Source: Chloroflexota bacterium
GTDB lineage: Bacteria; Chloroflexota; Anaerolineae; Caldilineales; Caldilineaceae
Direction: 5' to 3'
Assembly: GCA_003577005.1 (NCBI GenBank)
Contig: QEUW01000012.1
Location: forward strand, 1 to 64,000
Length of the DNA stretch: 64,000 bases
Every line of letters starts with the position of its first letter. Position 1 is the stretch's first letter. Position numbers and translations under genes: made by a program. The notes under the pieces are model-generated. The model was not told where the DNA came from. It made no database searches and was given only the letters and a program-made list of their open reading frames with translations. This document shows, one piece after another, positions 26,542-35,517 of the stretch.

Positions 26542-27309
26542 CTACACCAGTTGGACTGCCATCCCCAATGCCTGGAGCGCCTTGACTTCATCCACCGGCG
26601 CGCCCGCGTCGGTGATTAACTGATGAACCTTGTGGGCTGGCGCGATCAACGCCGTCCGCACCGCGCCAAGCTTTGACGAATCTGCCAGCAGGATCACCTC
26701 GCGCGCCGCCTCGACAGCCCGGCGCTTGACCGGGATCTGTTCCAGATCGGCGTTGGTGACACCGGCATCAGCCGAGACCCCCCCTGCGGCAATAAAAGCC
26801 TTGTCAAAGTGCATGTCATACGCTTGCATATTGTTGATCGCCAACACGCCGCCAAAGGTCTGGGAGGCAGCGTGGAGCGTGCCGCCGATCACAATCAAGG
26901 TGATGGGATCGTACTGCGCCAGGCGGTTGACAATGTTCAGCCCGTATGTCACCACGGTAATATGGCTGCGCTCTCCCAAAAACGGAGCCATACACTCGGT
27001 GGTTGTGCCCCCATCGACAAAGATCGTCTCCCCCGGCTGGACCAGTTGCGCCGCTGCACGGCCGATCCGCCCTTTCTCAGCCAGATGAGAAACCCGGCGT
27101 TCGGTAAAGGGCGCTTCGTCGGCCACCCCATTGGCGCCGAGCGCGCCGCCATAGGTGCGCTGTAACAGGCCAGACTCGTGTAGGAAATTGAGGTCGCGGC
27201 GGATCGAAGCGCGGCTCACACCAAACTGCTCGGCCAGTTCCGCAACGCTGACCCGTGCGTTGGCTTCAACCAACTTGCGAATCGCCTGGCGCCGTTCTGC
27301 AGAGTACAT
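26542..27309 (-). CDS. DeoR/GlpR-family transcriptional regulator
   Basis: The 255-residue protein has the DeoR N-terminal HTH (ERRQAIRKLVEANARVSVAELAEQFGVSR, with RASIRRDLNFLHESGLLQR recognition) and the C-terminal sugar-phosphate-sensing DeoRC domain (IFVDGGTTTECMAPFL, VTYGLNIVNRLA, VIGGTLHAASQTFGG). DeoR members repress sugar operons and are relieved by a phosphorylated sugar. The ATG at 27309 is chosen over 27366 because homology starts there and GAAGGG lies 9 bases upstream. It is upstream of, and codirectional with, the transporter genes and divergent from a Gfo/Idh/MocA gene, so it probably controls both. Confidence 0.88.
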   Translation of the reverse strand: MYSAERRQAIRKLVEANARVSVAELAEQFGVSRASIRRDLNFLHESGLLQRTYGGALGANGVADEAPFTERRVSHLAEKGRIGRAAAQLVQPGETIFVDGGTTTECMAPFLGERSHITVVTYGLNIVNRLAQYDPITLIVIGGTLHAASQTFGGVLAINNMQAYDMHFDKAFIAAGGVSADAGVTNADLEQIPVKRRAVEAAREVILLADSSKLGAVRTALIAPAHKVHQLITDAGAPVDEVKALQALGMAVQLV

Positions 27310-27751
27310 TGCGATGGACCCTTCGTCCAGGTTAGGCAGCGGTTGTAACAGGAAAGCCTGTTCCATGCAATTCCAAAGCTATGGTTCCAAACAGAATATG
27401 AAGTCAGAGGAACCGGCTGTAATATGCTTTGCCAGGTGGGCTGCTCGGTGGAGGGAAATAGCCCTCTGCACTCCTCTTGCCTGAGAACAACTCTAGAACA
27501 GAAGTAGGCTGCTATGCATTTTTGTTTATTCTTGCTGGATAGTGTGCAGTCTAGCAGGTTGTTGCGCATTTGTCAACTAATCTTTGGAAAAAATCTGGCT
27601 CCTTTCATTTATAGGACGCCTTTGCCGTTAAAAACTTGCGATCCGAGTCGATTTTGCGTACCCTGAAAACGCAAATTAGAAGCGCACCGCACATCACAGG
27701 TTGATAAGGGGGCAACCCCATCCTTTCTCACTTCCCGCAAGGAGCAGAACC
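27310..27751. other. 442-bp divergent promoter region
   Basis: No coding sequence is supported. It separates the DeoR-type gene (minus) from a Gfo/Idh/MocA gene (plus). The half between 27520 and 27680 is AT-richer than its surroundings and includes a TTTGCGT/ACGCAAA inverted repeat. No unambiguous -35/-10 pair stands out. Confidence 0.5.
27654..27676. promoter_or_regulatory. Candidate operator TTTGCGT-N9-ACGCAAA
   Basis: A 7-bp perfect inverted repeat with a 9-bp spacer lies about 75 bp upstream of the Gfo/Idh/MocA start, in the region shared with the DeoR-type gene. DeoR proteins bind inverted repeats of this general size. No second copy was found to support it. Confidence 0.35.
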
Positions 27752-29008
27752 ATGCAGACACTCAAAATCGGCTTTGTGGGCGCAGGCTTTATCGCCCGCT
27801 TCCAGGTGCAGGCCATTAGGCAAGTGCGCAACATCGAAGTAACCGGCGTCACCTCGCGCACGCGAGCACACGCCGAGGCGTTGGCGAAGCTGGTGCGCGA
27901 GAACGGTGTCGGCGAATGCGTCGTCTATGACAGCATCACCGAGATGGCAAAACAAGTGGATGCTATCGCCATCTATGCGCCCAATTATTTGCGCGTTGAG
28001 ATGGTCGAAGAGATCGTTGAGGCAGTCAAACAAGGCGCCGCCCTCAAGGGCGTGATCTGCGAGAAGCCGCTAGGCCGCACCGTGCGCGAGGCGCGCCAAC
28101 TGGTGGAACTGGCGCAATCGGTCGGGCTAAAAACCGCCTATTTTGAAAACCAGCTCTTTATGAAACCGCTGCGCACGCAGATGGCCCAATTGGCGCCCCA
28201 GCAACGCACCATGGGGCCGCCCCTCCTGGTGCGCTCGGCGGAGGAGCACGGCGGTCCCCACGAACCCTGGTTTTGGGACCCCACCCGCCAGGGCGGTGGC
28301 GTCCTCTCCGACATGGGCTGTCACAGCATCGCCGTCGGCTGGTATGCGTTGACGCCGCTGGGGAAGCCGCCAACTTTCTTGGAGCCGGTAGCGGTCAACG
28401 CCGAAGTAGCGCTCTTGAAGTGGGGGCTGCCGGAATGGCGCCAGAAACTGCTGGAGCGCTTCGGCGTGGACTATGCAAAGACACCGGCGGAAGACTTTAC
28501 GACTGGAATGTTTACTTATCGCAACCCGGAAAGCGGACAACTGGTCAAGGCACAATTTTCCAATTCATGGATGTTCGAGAAGCAGGGCCTCCGTCTCTTT
28601 ATGGATGGGATGGGGCCGGGTTATGCCTTTGAGATCAACACCCTCCTCTCCAGCCTGCAAATCTTTATCGGCGACGTAGCCGCCGAAGCCATCGCCGATG
28701 CCGAAAAGGCGCTCGAAAAGGCCACCGCCTCGCGCGGTCTGCTCGCCGTCCACCACAACGAGGCCGACCTTTACGGCTATCCCGACGAAAACCTAGACGC
28801 AGCCAACGCCTTTCTAGCCGGACGCGACGCCTTTCTGCCCTGGAGCTACGGGCTTGAGATCACCAAACTAGTCATGGCTGCCTATCTCTCGGCTGAACGC
28901 CGCCAGACCATCGACCTGACCGACCCGGCTACCCAGCAAGAGTTGGAGAACTATGTGCCGCTGATCCAACAAGGACGCGGCGCTGAGGTGCTGGCGGTGG
29001 GCGCCTGA
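27752..29008 (+). CDS. Gfo/Idh/MocA family oxidoreductase
   Basis: The 418-residue protein has the Rossmann motif IGFVGAGFIARF (residues 6-17), the CEKPLGRTVREAR motif and a C-terminal block GGGVLSDMGCHSIAVGWYAL with the catalytic-His region. At 418 residues it is longer than typical members, with the extra sequence in the C-terminal domain. AAGGAG lies 7 bases before the ATG at 27752; the frame to 27701 is intergenic. It is divergent from the DeoR-type regulator and probably belongs to the same regulon. Substrate unknown. Confidence 0.87.
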   Translation: MQTLKIGFVGAGFIARFQVQAIRQVRNIEVTGVTSRTRAHAEALAKLVRENGVGECVVYDSITEMAKQVDAIAIYAPNYLRVEMVEEIVEAVKQGAALKGVICEKPLGRTVREARQLVELAQSVGLKTAYFENQLFMKPLRTQMAQLAPQQRTMGPPLLVRSAEEHGGPHEPWFWDPTRQGGGVLSDMGCHSIAVGWYALTPLGKPPTFLEPVAVNAEVALLKWGLPEWRQKLLERFGVDYAKTPAEDFTTGMFTYRNPESGQLVKAQFSNSWMFEKQGLRLFMDGMGPGYAFEINTLLSSLQIFIGDVAAEAIADAEKALEKATASRGLLAVHHNEADLYGYPDENLDAANAFLAGRDAFLPWSYGLEITKLVMAAYLSAERRQTIDLTDPATQQELENYVPLIQQGRGAEVLAVGA

Positions 29009-29011
29009 GTG

Positions 29012-29042
29012 GGTGCGTTGCACGCATAACGTGCGATGCACC
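29012..29042. repeat. GTGC-N3-GCAC palindrome family, copy 2
   Basis: GGTGCGTTGCAC and GTGCGATGCACC face each other across GCATAAC, four bases after the oxidoreductase stop codon. A further palindrome, ACAGGTGCA-A-TGCACCTGT, lies at 29131-29149, so the convergent gap to the GNAT gene is largely repeat and may serve as a two-way terminator. Confidence 0.65.
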
Positions 29043-29163
29043 TCAGCGTCATCGATAACATGGGTGCATCGCGCCTTGCAGACTTCGCTGATAGCCACCA
29101 TGTGCGCTGCCGCTTCGGCGTTGTTGGAGCACAGGTGCAATGCACCTGTTCGACGTTCCAGCA

Positions 29164-29640
29164 TCATACATCCAAACTGAAACGAAATTTGACGACCGGC
29201 GCCAGCCCGTCAATCGCGCCGTACGTGCGGTAGACGATACCGGCGCCGCTCAACACGGTGGACCAAAAGCGCTGCGCCGGCGTGTTATCCAGATAGACTT
29301 GCAAACCCGCCCGTCCACTCAGCAAGCTGATCCCCATGTGCGCCAGTTGGCGACCGCAGCCGGAACGCCGAAAGGGCGGCGCCACATAGAGTTCGAGAAT
29401 TTCGCTGTCGGTGTCTGGGTCCACCCGGCTGCGCCAGCCGTTGATGACAAAACCGGCCAGGTGTTGGCCATCCCGCGCAACGTGGACGAGCGAATCAGGG
29501 TCGCCCAGCCACCACGGGCGCGGTGCGTCCCAAACGGCTCCGTACTGGCGGGTGAAGGCGCTCAACTCGTTGATGTAAGCGGTATAGAGTTGAAAGAGAG
29601 CTTTGCCAGCGCGTGCGGGCTCAAAAGGTGCGATCTGCAT
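29164..29640 (-). CDS. GNAT-family N-acetyltransferase
   Basis: The 158-residue protein has the acetyl-CoA-binding motif in LYVAPPFRRSGCGRQLA (R-R-x-G-x-G) preceded by the V-shaped strand EILELYV, and the C-terminal NTPAQRFWSTVLSGAG block of GNAT enzymes. It should acetylate an amine from acetyl-CoA; the acceptor is unknown. It begins 8 bp after the MalT-like regulator gene, so both are likely on one message. Confidence 0.82.
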   Translation of the reverse strand: MQIAPFEPARAGKALFQLYTAYINELSAFTRQYGAVWDAPRPWWLGDPDSLVHVARDGQHLAGFVINGWRSRVDPDTDSEILELYVAPPFRRSGCGRQLAHMGISLLSGRAGLQVYLDNTPAQRFWSTVLSGAGIVYRTYGAIDGLAPVVKFRFSLDV

Positions 29641-29648
29641 GGCTCACC

Positions 29649-32354
29649 TCACAACAAGCCAAACTCCCTTGCCCGCGCCAGCGCCTGGGTCCGGCTATGG
29701 ACGCCCAACTTGCCATAGATGTTGTTGAGATGACGCTTGACCGTACCGATGGCAACGATCATCGTTTCGGCTGCCTGCCGGTCGGAAAGGCCGGTGGCGA
29801 TAAGACGCAGGACCTCCAACTCGCGCTCGGTGAGCGGCTCGATGAGCAGTTCGTTGCTCGCGCCTCCTGGGTGCGCCGGCGCATTTTCTGTGGTTGGTGT
29901 GGCCATCCTGGTCGTCGTGGGCCCAAACGCAGCGTCCAGGCGATCGATATAGTTCACCAAAACAGGTGCGGCAACCTGGGTGCGGAGGCCACCGAGCAAC
30001 TGGCGCATGACCTCCCCTTCGTCGACAAAGATGCGGATGTAGCCGCCGGGCAGCCCAAGATTCAGCGCGCGCTCCAGCACCGAGCGCGCCTGGCGCAACT
30101 CCCCTTGGGCCGACCAGGCCACCACTTCGACAGCCAGGATCTCCACGATGCTGTTCACCCGCTCCACCGCCGCCGCATCGGCCCGGAGCCGGGCCAATAA
30201 CGCCTGCGCCTCGCCGGGCCGCCCCTGCGCAATGAACACACGGGCCAGGGTGATATATTCCGCTTCATATAGATAATCGAGCTCGCCCATCAGGTCCAGG
30301 TCGGCATCGCGCGCCCACGCGAAGGCCGCTTCGCGATTATCCAGCGCCAGCCAGAGCCGCGCCTGGAAAGCTGCCGGCGGGCTGGCATAGCGGGGTGGCA
30401 GTTCATGCACCTCTACCAGGTGGAGCGCGTGCTCGATCGTAGCCAGCGCAGCAGCGGCGTCGCCACGGGCAAAGTGGAGGCGCGCCAACGCCAGGTCGTT
30501 GAGCACCATTACGCGCGGGAGCCCGCCCCGCTCGCCTCGCTCTAGTGCTTCCTGAAGGTGTGTTGAGGCGCGCTCCAGTTCATTCCACTCATAGTGGAGT
30601 TCGGCCAGCCCGCGGTGGAGCGCACTCGTAATTGGGATACGGGCCGCGCCCTGTTCGGCCGCCACCTGGAGTGCATTCCGGTAGGTAGTGGCAGCCTGCT
30701 GGAGACGACCCTGCATAAAGTGTTGCGAGCCCTGGTTGAACATTGCCAGCAGTGCGGTGTGTAGATCGCCGGCCCGCAGGGCAAGCCGGCCCGCCTCAGC
30801 ATAGGCCTGTACAGCTGCAACGGGATTGAGACTCCACGACTGCGCCAATCCTAGGTGCAATGTCACCTCGCCTCGCAGACGCAGGCTGCTCTCTGGCAGC
30901 GCAGCGAGGGCCTGCTCCGCCAACGCCCGTGTTTGGGAAAAATCGCCGCGGTTGAGTGCGATACCGGCCCGGATCGCCGCCACTTCCGCCAGCAACTCGG
31001 CGCCGGCCGGCGCGCTCTGATCACAGGCGGCTGCTTCAGCCAGCGCCAGCCACTTCTGCGCAGCATCCAGGTCATGGGTGATGACCGCAGTGGATGCCCA
31101 AAAGAGAGCGAGCCGCGGGTGCGTGCGGATCACCGCTTCAGGCAGCCGCCCCAGCCAACCCTGGAGTGTCATATATTCGCCCCGCTTGAGCGCAGCCTCT
31201 GCCTCACATTCGATCAGGCGGGCGGCCTCTTCAGGGGCTTGGGCGGCAAAGACATGGGCGATCGCCTCGGGGAGCCAGCCATTGGCGGCAAACCAGCCTG
31301 CCGCACGCAGATGAAGGTCGGCAACAAGCGCTGATTGCAGCTGGCGCAACCGGTGGCGCAGTACATCAGCAAAGAGGTGGTGATAGCGGTACCACTGGCG
31401 TTGCGTGTCAAGCGGGATCAAAAAGAGGTTGTCCCGCTCCAGTTGCTCCAGCACCCGCTGCGCGCCGGGCTGTCCGGTCACTGCCTCGCACAGCGCGCCA
31501 CAGAACCGGTCAAGGATCGCAGTCTGGACCAGAAAGCGTTGCGTTTCATCCGGCAACTGCTGCAAAACCTCCTCCACCAGATAGTCGATAATGTAGGCGT
31601 GGCTGCCCGTAAATGCCTGGATAAAGCTGGAAACATCAGCCCGTGCGCGTAAAGAAAGCGCCGCCAGTTGGAGGCCAGCCACCCATCCCTCGGTGCGCAT
31701 TTCCAACGCAGCAATATCGGCATCGCTCAACGGTTGCCCTACTACCTCTTGGACGAAGTGGGCCACTTCCGTCTGGTTGAAGCGCAGATCAGCGGCGCGG
31801 ATCTCCGCCAACTGCCCGCGGGCGCGCAGCCGCGCGAGCGGCAAAGGAGGATTGGTACGACCAGCGATCACCAGGTGCGTCGTTGGGGGCAGGTGCCCGA
31901 CTAGGAAGGTGATCGCCTCGTGGATCACAGGTGCGGCGATCACATGGTAGTCGTCGAGAACCAGAGTCAGCGGTTGGCTTTCGGCGGCAAGGTCATTGAG
32001 CAAGGGTGTCAAAATCGCCTCAATCGGCGGTGGCTGGGGCGCAAGCAAGGCAGACCGCATATCTTCGCCCAGCGCTGGCTCTACCATCTGCAAGGCGGCG
32101 ATGCAGTAAGTCCAAAATCGGATTGGGTCGTTGTCACCCTCATCCAACGAGAACCACGCCACGCGCCAAGCGACCTGCTCTAACCAAGCGGCCAGCAACG
32201 TTGTCTTTCCAAAACCAGCCGGTGCCGAGATGAGCGTCAACGGCCGGCGAGCCGCTTCAGCCAGTTTGGTCAAGAGTTGCGGCCGCGCGATGAGATCCGC
32301 ACGGGCGCGCGGCCGATAGAGTTTGGTTGTGAGGATGGGTGTAGGGGCGCTCAT
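29649..32354 (-). CDS. MalT-like LuxR-family ATP-dependent transcriptional activator
   Basis: The 901-residue STAND regulator begins with the MalT-type TTKLYRPRAR block, Walker A SAPAGFGKTT (43-52) and the downstream LVLDDYHVI Walker B. A long TPR-like helical domain follows from about residue 400 to 800. The C-terminal LuxR HTH (LTERELEVLRLIATGLSDRQAAETMIVAIGTVKRHLNNIYGKL region) ends the protein. MalT-type activators multimerise on binding an inducer and ATP, then activate target promoters. The targets are not evident. It lies immediately upstream of a GNAT gene. Confidence 0.9.
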   Translation of the reverse strand: MSAPTPILTTKLYRPRARADLIARPQLLTKLAEAARRPLTLISAPAGFGKTTLLAAWLEQVAWRVAWFSLDEGDNDPIRFWTYCIAALQMVEPALGEDMRSALLAPQPPPIEAILTPLLNDLAAESQPLTLVLDDYHVIAAPVIHEAITFLVGHLPPTTHLVIAGRTNPPLPLARLRARGQLAEIRAADLRFNQTEVAHFVQEVVGQPLSDADIAALEMRTEGWVAGLQLAALSLRARADVSSFIQAFTGSHAYIIDYLVEEVLQQLPDETQRFLVQTAILDRFCGALCEAVTGQPGAQRVLEQLERDNLFLIPLDTQRQWYRYHHLFADVLRHRLRQLQSALVADLHLRAAGWFAANGWLPEAIAHVFAAQAPEEAARLIECEAEAALKRGEYMTLQGWLGRLPEAVIRTHPRLALFWASTAVITHDLDAAQKWLALAEAAACDQSAPAGAELLAEVAAIRAGIALNRGDFSQTRALAEQALAALPESSLRLRGEVTLHLGLAQSWSLNPVAAVQAYAEAGRLALRAGDLHTALLAMFNQGSQHFMQGRLQQAATTYRNALQVAAEQGAARIPITSALHRGLAELHYEWNELERASTHLQEALERGERGGLPRVMVLNDLALARLHFARGDAAAALATIEHALHLVEVHELPPRYASPPAAFQARLWLALDNREAAFAWARDADLDLMGELDYLYEAEYITLARVFIAQGRPGEAQALLARLRADAAAVERVNSIVEILAVEVVAWSAQGELRQARSVLERALNLGLPGGYIRIFVDEGEVMRQLLGGLRTQVAAPVLVNYIDRLDAAFGPTTTRMATPTTENAPAHPGGASNELLIEPLTERELEVLRLIATGLSDRQAAETMIVAIGTVKRHLNNIYGKLGVHSRTQALARAREFGLL

Positions 32355-32513
32355 CTTCGATCACAATCCTTCAGCCAGATATTCGTTATGATGCGATTGT
32401 ACCACAAGGGCCGGCGACGCACCCGCTGGCCGATCTCAACCGATCAATATATCTTTCGGTGGATTACCTGGTGGACAGGGTTAGCAATAATTAGGAAATT
32501 AAACTGCGGTTGT

Positions 32514-32558
32514 TTTGAGACCTACAGTTTCGGCAGTTCGGAAACCGTAGGTCTCAAA
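32514..32558. repeat. TTTGAGACC-type inverted repeat
   Basis: TTTGAGACCTACAGTTT (32514-32530) pairs with AAACCGTAGGTCTCAAA (32542-32558) with one mismatch and an 11-base loop, bracketed by TGT and CAG as in the arms at 5907, 46345 and 58136. It lies in the gap between the MalT-like gene and the DUF2269 gene, both transcribed away from it. Confidence 0.6.
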
Positions 32559-32631
32559 CAGAGCGAAGTATAGAAGACGAATTGTATCGGAGGCACTCTT
32601 GCGAGTTACATAATCCACAGGGAGGGTTTTC

Positions 32632-33129
32632 ATGCTGTACCTGATTCAATTGATCCGGCTGTTGCATATCTTGAGTGCTGTGATGATGCTTGCAGGCGGG
32701 ATTGGCCGCCAACTTGTGCGAGCGCAAGCCGCAAAGGCCACAGATATTCAGACCTTTTATCTTTATACGAACCTGAGCGGGCGCTTTGAGAATCTCCTGG
32801 CGATCCCCGGCTCGATCCTGGTGTTCGTCTTTGGTGTGGCAATTTCGTGGCTAAGAGGGTGGCCCATGTTTGGTTTCCTCCAGGGCGCCTCGACCAACTG
32901 GTTATTGGTGTCGACCCTGCTTTATCTGGCTATCTATCCGCTGGTAATCTTTATCTTCATCCCGAGGGGTAAAATCTTTGGCGAGGCGCTGGAAGATGCA
33001 GTGGCCAAAGGGGAGATCACAACTGAACTGCGCGCCGCCTTTCACGACCCACTCGTGCGGGTTGCTCATTATGCCGAAGCGATCCTGGTTGGCGCCATTG
33101 TCTATCTCATGGTGATGAAGCCGTTCTAA
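32632..33129 (+). CDS. DUF2269-like integral membrane protein
   Basis: The 165-residue protein has four membrane segments, beginning LIRLLHILSAVMMLAGGIG, with a conserved His early in the first helix, and ending VAHYAEAILVGAIVYLMVMKPF. This matches the DUF2269 family of predicted membrane proteins with no known function. GGGAGGG lies 5 bases before the ATG. It is flanked by repeats and stands alone. Confidence 0.7.
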   Translation: MLYLIQLIRLLHILSAVMMLAGGIGRQLVRAQAAKATDIQTFYLYTNLSGRFENLLAIPGSILVFVFGVAISWLRGWPMFGFLQGASTNWLLVSTLLYLAIYPLVIFIFIPRGKIFGEALEDAVAKGEITTELRAAFHDPLVRVAHYAEAILVGAIVYLMVMKPF

Positions 33130-33130
33130 C

Positions 33131-33161
33131 GGTGCGTTGCACACGCTATGTGCGGTGCACC
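33131..33161. repeat. GTGC-N3-GCAC palindrome family, copy 3
   Basis: GGTGCGTTGCAC and GTGCGGTGCACC face each other across ACGCTAT, beginning one base after the DUF2269 stop codon. The placement at the exact 3' end of a gene repeats what is seen at 29012. Confidence 0.65.
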
Positions 33162-33342
33162 TGGGTTCACCGTTGGCGCTGAGGGGCGGCCCACCAGGCG
33201 GGCAGGCGGGCTTTTTGGACAGCTGCTGAAAGCTGCGCCTCACAGCCAGCGTTTTCCAAATCCCCGCCCACAAATTATACTACGGCTCAGACCTACTGTC
33301 CTGCAACCAACCCACATCGTTTGACCGGAGGAAAGAGAAGCG

Positions 33343-34221
33343 ATGATGCAAAACATCCTGATCGGCTGTGTCCCGATCACCTGGCGAAACGTGCCCGATG
33401 AACAGGTGATGGCTGAGATTGCTCAGGCCGGCTATGATGGCGCGGTGGCCGGCCCACGCCCCGACCGCTCAGAAGAGGAGACGCTGGCGCTCCTGGCCCG
33501 CCACGGGCTAAAACCTGCGCCCGGTTATTTGGGCGCCGACTTTTGGGATCCAGCAAAAGAGGCTGAGATCCTGGACCGTGCCGAGAAAATGGCCACCTTT
33601 GCCATGCGCGCGGGCGTGACCGAACTCTTTGTCGCCCCCGGCGGTTTTAACAGCTATGTCACCCGCCGTGGCCTCACCCGCAACCAGATCGCCGGCCATG
33701 TGCAACCCGAAGACAGCATGACCGACGCCGAGTTCGACCAGTTCGCCAGGGTGCTCAACCGTGTGGGCGAGATCACGCTGGAGTACGGCGTGCGAAGCTG
33801 CTTTCATAACCACGTCGGCGCCACCATCGAAACGCGCGCCGAGATCGACCGGCTCTTCAGCCTGGTGGATCGCAGCGTCGTCTTTCTGGGGCCGGACACG
33901 GGCCATCTCGCCTGGGCCGGAGACGATGTGGTCCAATTTTGCCGCGATTATGCTGGCAGCATCAAAACCATGCACCTGAAAGATGTCAATCCCGAAGTGC
34001 TGCGCCGCGGCCAGCCTGATTGGGGCTACCGACGGTACTCCGATGAAGGCATCTGGACTGAACTGGGCCAGGGCTGCGTGGATTTTCCCGCCATCTTCAG
34101 CATTCTCAAAGAGGCCGGTTTCTCGGGCTGGCTGCTCGCCGAAACGGATCAGACGCAACTGCCTACAGCGTACGAGAGCGCGGTCATCAGCCGTAACTAT
34201 CTGCGCAGCCTGGGCTTGTGA
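33343..34221 (+). CDS. IolE-like sugar isomerase/epimerase or inosose dehydratase (TIM barrel)
   Basis: The 292-residue protein starts IGCVPITWRN and has TIM-barrel blocks VRSCFHNHVGATIETRAEID, VFLGPDTGHLAWAG, IKTMHLKDVNPEV and SGWLLAETDQT, the ligand set of the IolE/xylose-isomerase-like family. Overall it is close to inosose dehydratases (myo-inositol catabolism), but annotation at that level needs a homology search. GGAGGAAAG precedes two consecutive ATG codons (33343, 33346). It is followed by a Gfo/Idh/MocA gene and another TIM-barrel gene, a trio typical of inositol or keto-sugar catabolism. Confidence 0.8.
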   Translation: MMQNILIGCVPITWRNVPDEQVMAEIAQAGYDGAVAGPRPDRSEEETLALLARHGLKPAPGYLGADFWDPAKEAEILDRAEKMATFAMRAGVTELFVAPGGFNSYVTRRGLTRNQIAGHVQPEDSMTDAEFDQFARVLNRVGEITLEYGVRSCFHNHVGATIETRAEIDRLFSLVDRSVVFLGPDTGHLAWAGDDVVQFCRDYAGSIKTMHLKDVNPEVLRRGQPDWGYRRYSDEGIWTELGQGCVDFPAIFSILKEAGFSGWLLAETDQTQLPTAYESAVISRNYLRSLGL

Positions 34222-34254
34222 GCTGTGAATGTACCGTAGAAAACAAAAACAGCA

Positions 34255-34320
34255 GGAACACAGAGGACACAGAGAAAAAGCTCTATGTCCTCCGTGGCTT
34301 CTCTACGTTCTCTGTGTTCC
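34255..34320. repeat. CACAGAG-type inverted repeat
   Basis: GGAACACAGAG (34255-34265) is the exact complement of CTCTGTGTTCC (34310-34320). An inner hairpin pairs GAGGACA with TGTCCTC. Related to the CACAGAG block at 16010. It separates the IolE-like gene from the Gfo/Idh/MocA gene. Confidence 0.6.
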
Positions 34321-34394
34321 TGTTTCAGTTCTGGCGGCGCCAGGGTCGCCTTTTTAATCTGTGAACTCTGTATTCTATATTCGCAGGAGGGAAG

Positions 34395-35444
34395 ATGAGC
34401 AAGTTTCGTGTTGGCATCATCGGCTGTGGCAAGCCATTCCGGAGCGAAGGCGCCACGGGCTTTGGCATGTCCCACGCCCACGCCCGCGGGTATAACGCCT
34501 CGCCTGACTGCCAGATCGTGGCGCTGGCCGACATCAGCGAGGAGAACGCACGGGCCTTTCAAGCAGTAAACGGCGGCGACCGCATCTATACCGACTATCA
34601 CACCATGCTGGCGGATGAGGCGCTCGACATCGTCAGCATCAGCACCTGGCCGCACCTCCACGCCGAAATGGTCGTTGCCTGCGCCGAAGCCGGCGTCAAG
34701 GCGGTTCACTGCGAGAAGCCAATGGCCCCTACCTACGGCGAGGCGCGACGCATGGTGGAGGTCTGCGAGGCCAATGGGGTCCAGTTGACCTTCAACCACC
34801 AGCGGCGCTTTGGCCCACCGTATCGCAAGGCCAGGGAGTTGCTCAAAAGCGGCGCCATCGGCGACCTGGTGCGGCTGGAGGCCACCTGCGACAATCTCTT
34901 CGATTGGGGCACACACTGGTTTGACATGCTCTGTTTCTACAACCACGAGACCGACGTGGAATGGGTGATGGGCCAGATCGATGGCCGCGGCAGCAGGCGC
35001 ATCTTTGGCGCACTGGTGGAAGGCCAGGGGTTGAGCCAGTTCAAGTTCAAGAACGGGGTCACCGGCCTGTTGGTTACGGGGAACGATGTGGAGCCGCGGC
35101 TTGGCAACCGCCTCATCGGCGCCGACGGCGTGATCGAAGTCGGCCACAGCCAGGAGATGCCGCTGCGCATGTGGGGCAAGGGGCAGAGCGGCTGGACACC
35201 GGTGCCGGTCGAGTCGGGCATGCATGGGATGGAATATGTGGAGCAGGGCGTGCTCGACCTGGTCGATGCGCTCAAAACAGGACGCGAACCGGAACTTTCG
35301 GGCCGCCGCGCACTGCGCGCCACCGAACTGATCTTCGCCACCTACGAATCGAGCCGCCGCCGCGGCCGCGTCGATCTGCCGCTGGAGATCGAGGACTCGC
35401 CGCTGGTGAGCATGGTCGAGAGCGGAGAATTACGGACGGAGTGA
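34395..35444 (+). CDS. Gfo/Idh/MocA family oxidoreductase
   Basis: The 349-residue protein has the Rossmann glycine motif VGIIGCGKPFRSEG with a longer than usual first loop, HCEKPMAPTYGEAR, the QRRFGPPYRKAREL substrate-side block and a catalytic-region DWGTHWFDMLCFY. The first-loop insertion is shared by some dehydrogenases acting on bulky glycosides. GGAGGG lies 6 bases before the ATG. It is between two TIM-barrel isomerase genes on the same strand and should act in the same pathway. Confidence 0.87.
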   Translation: MSKFRVGIIGCGKPFRSEGATGFGMSHAHARGYNASPDCQIVALADISEENARAFQAVNGGDRIYTDYHTMLADEALDIVSISTWPHLHAEMVVACAEAGVKAVHCEKPMAPTYGEARRMVEVCEANGVQLTFNHQRRFGPPYRKARELLKSGAIGDLVRLEATCDNLFDWGTHWFDMLCFYNHETDVEWVMGQIDGRGSRRIFGALVEGQGLSQFKFKNGVTGLLVTGNDVEPRLGNRLIGADGVIEVGHSQEMPLRMWGKGQSGWTPVPVESGMHGMEYVEQGVLDLVDALKTGREPELSGRRALRATELIFATYESSRRRGRVDLPLEIEDSPLVSMVESGELRTE

Positions 35445-35456
35445 GGGTTGGCAGTA

Positions 35457-35501
35457 GACGATGGACGACGGACAATGGACCATCGTCTGCCGTCCATCGT
35501 C
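35457..35501. repeat. GACGATGGAC-type hairpin
   Basis: GACGATGGACGACGGACAAT pairs imperfectly with the segment ending GCCGTCCATCGTC. It fills the 73-bp gap between the oxidoreductase and isomerase genes and stops 10 bp before the latter's AAAGGAG. Confidence 0.6.
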
Positions 35502-35517
35502 ACTAGAAAGGAGCGAC

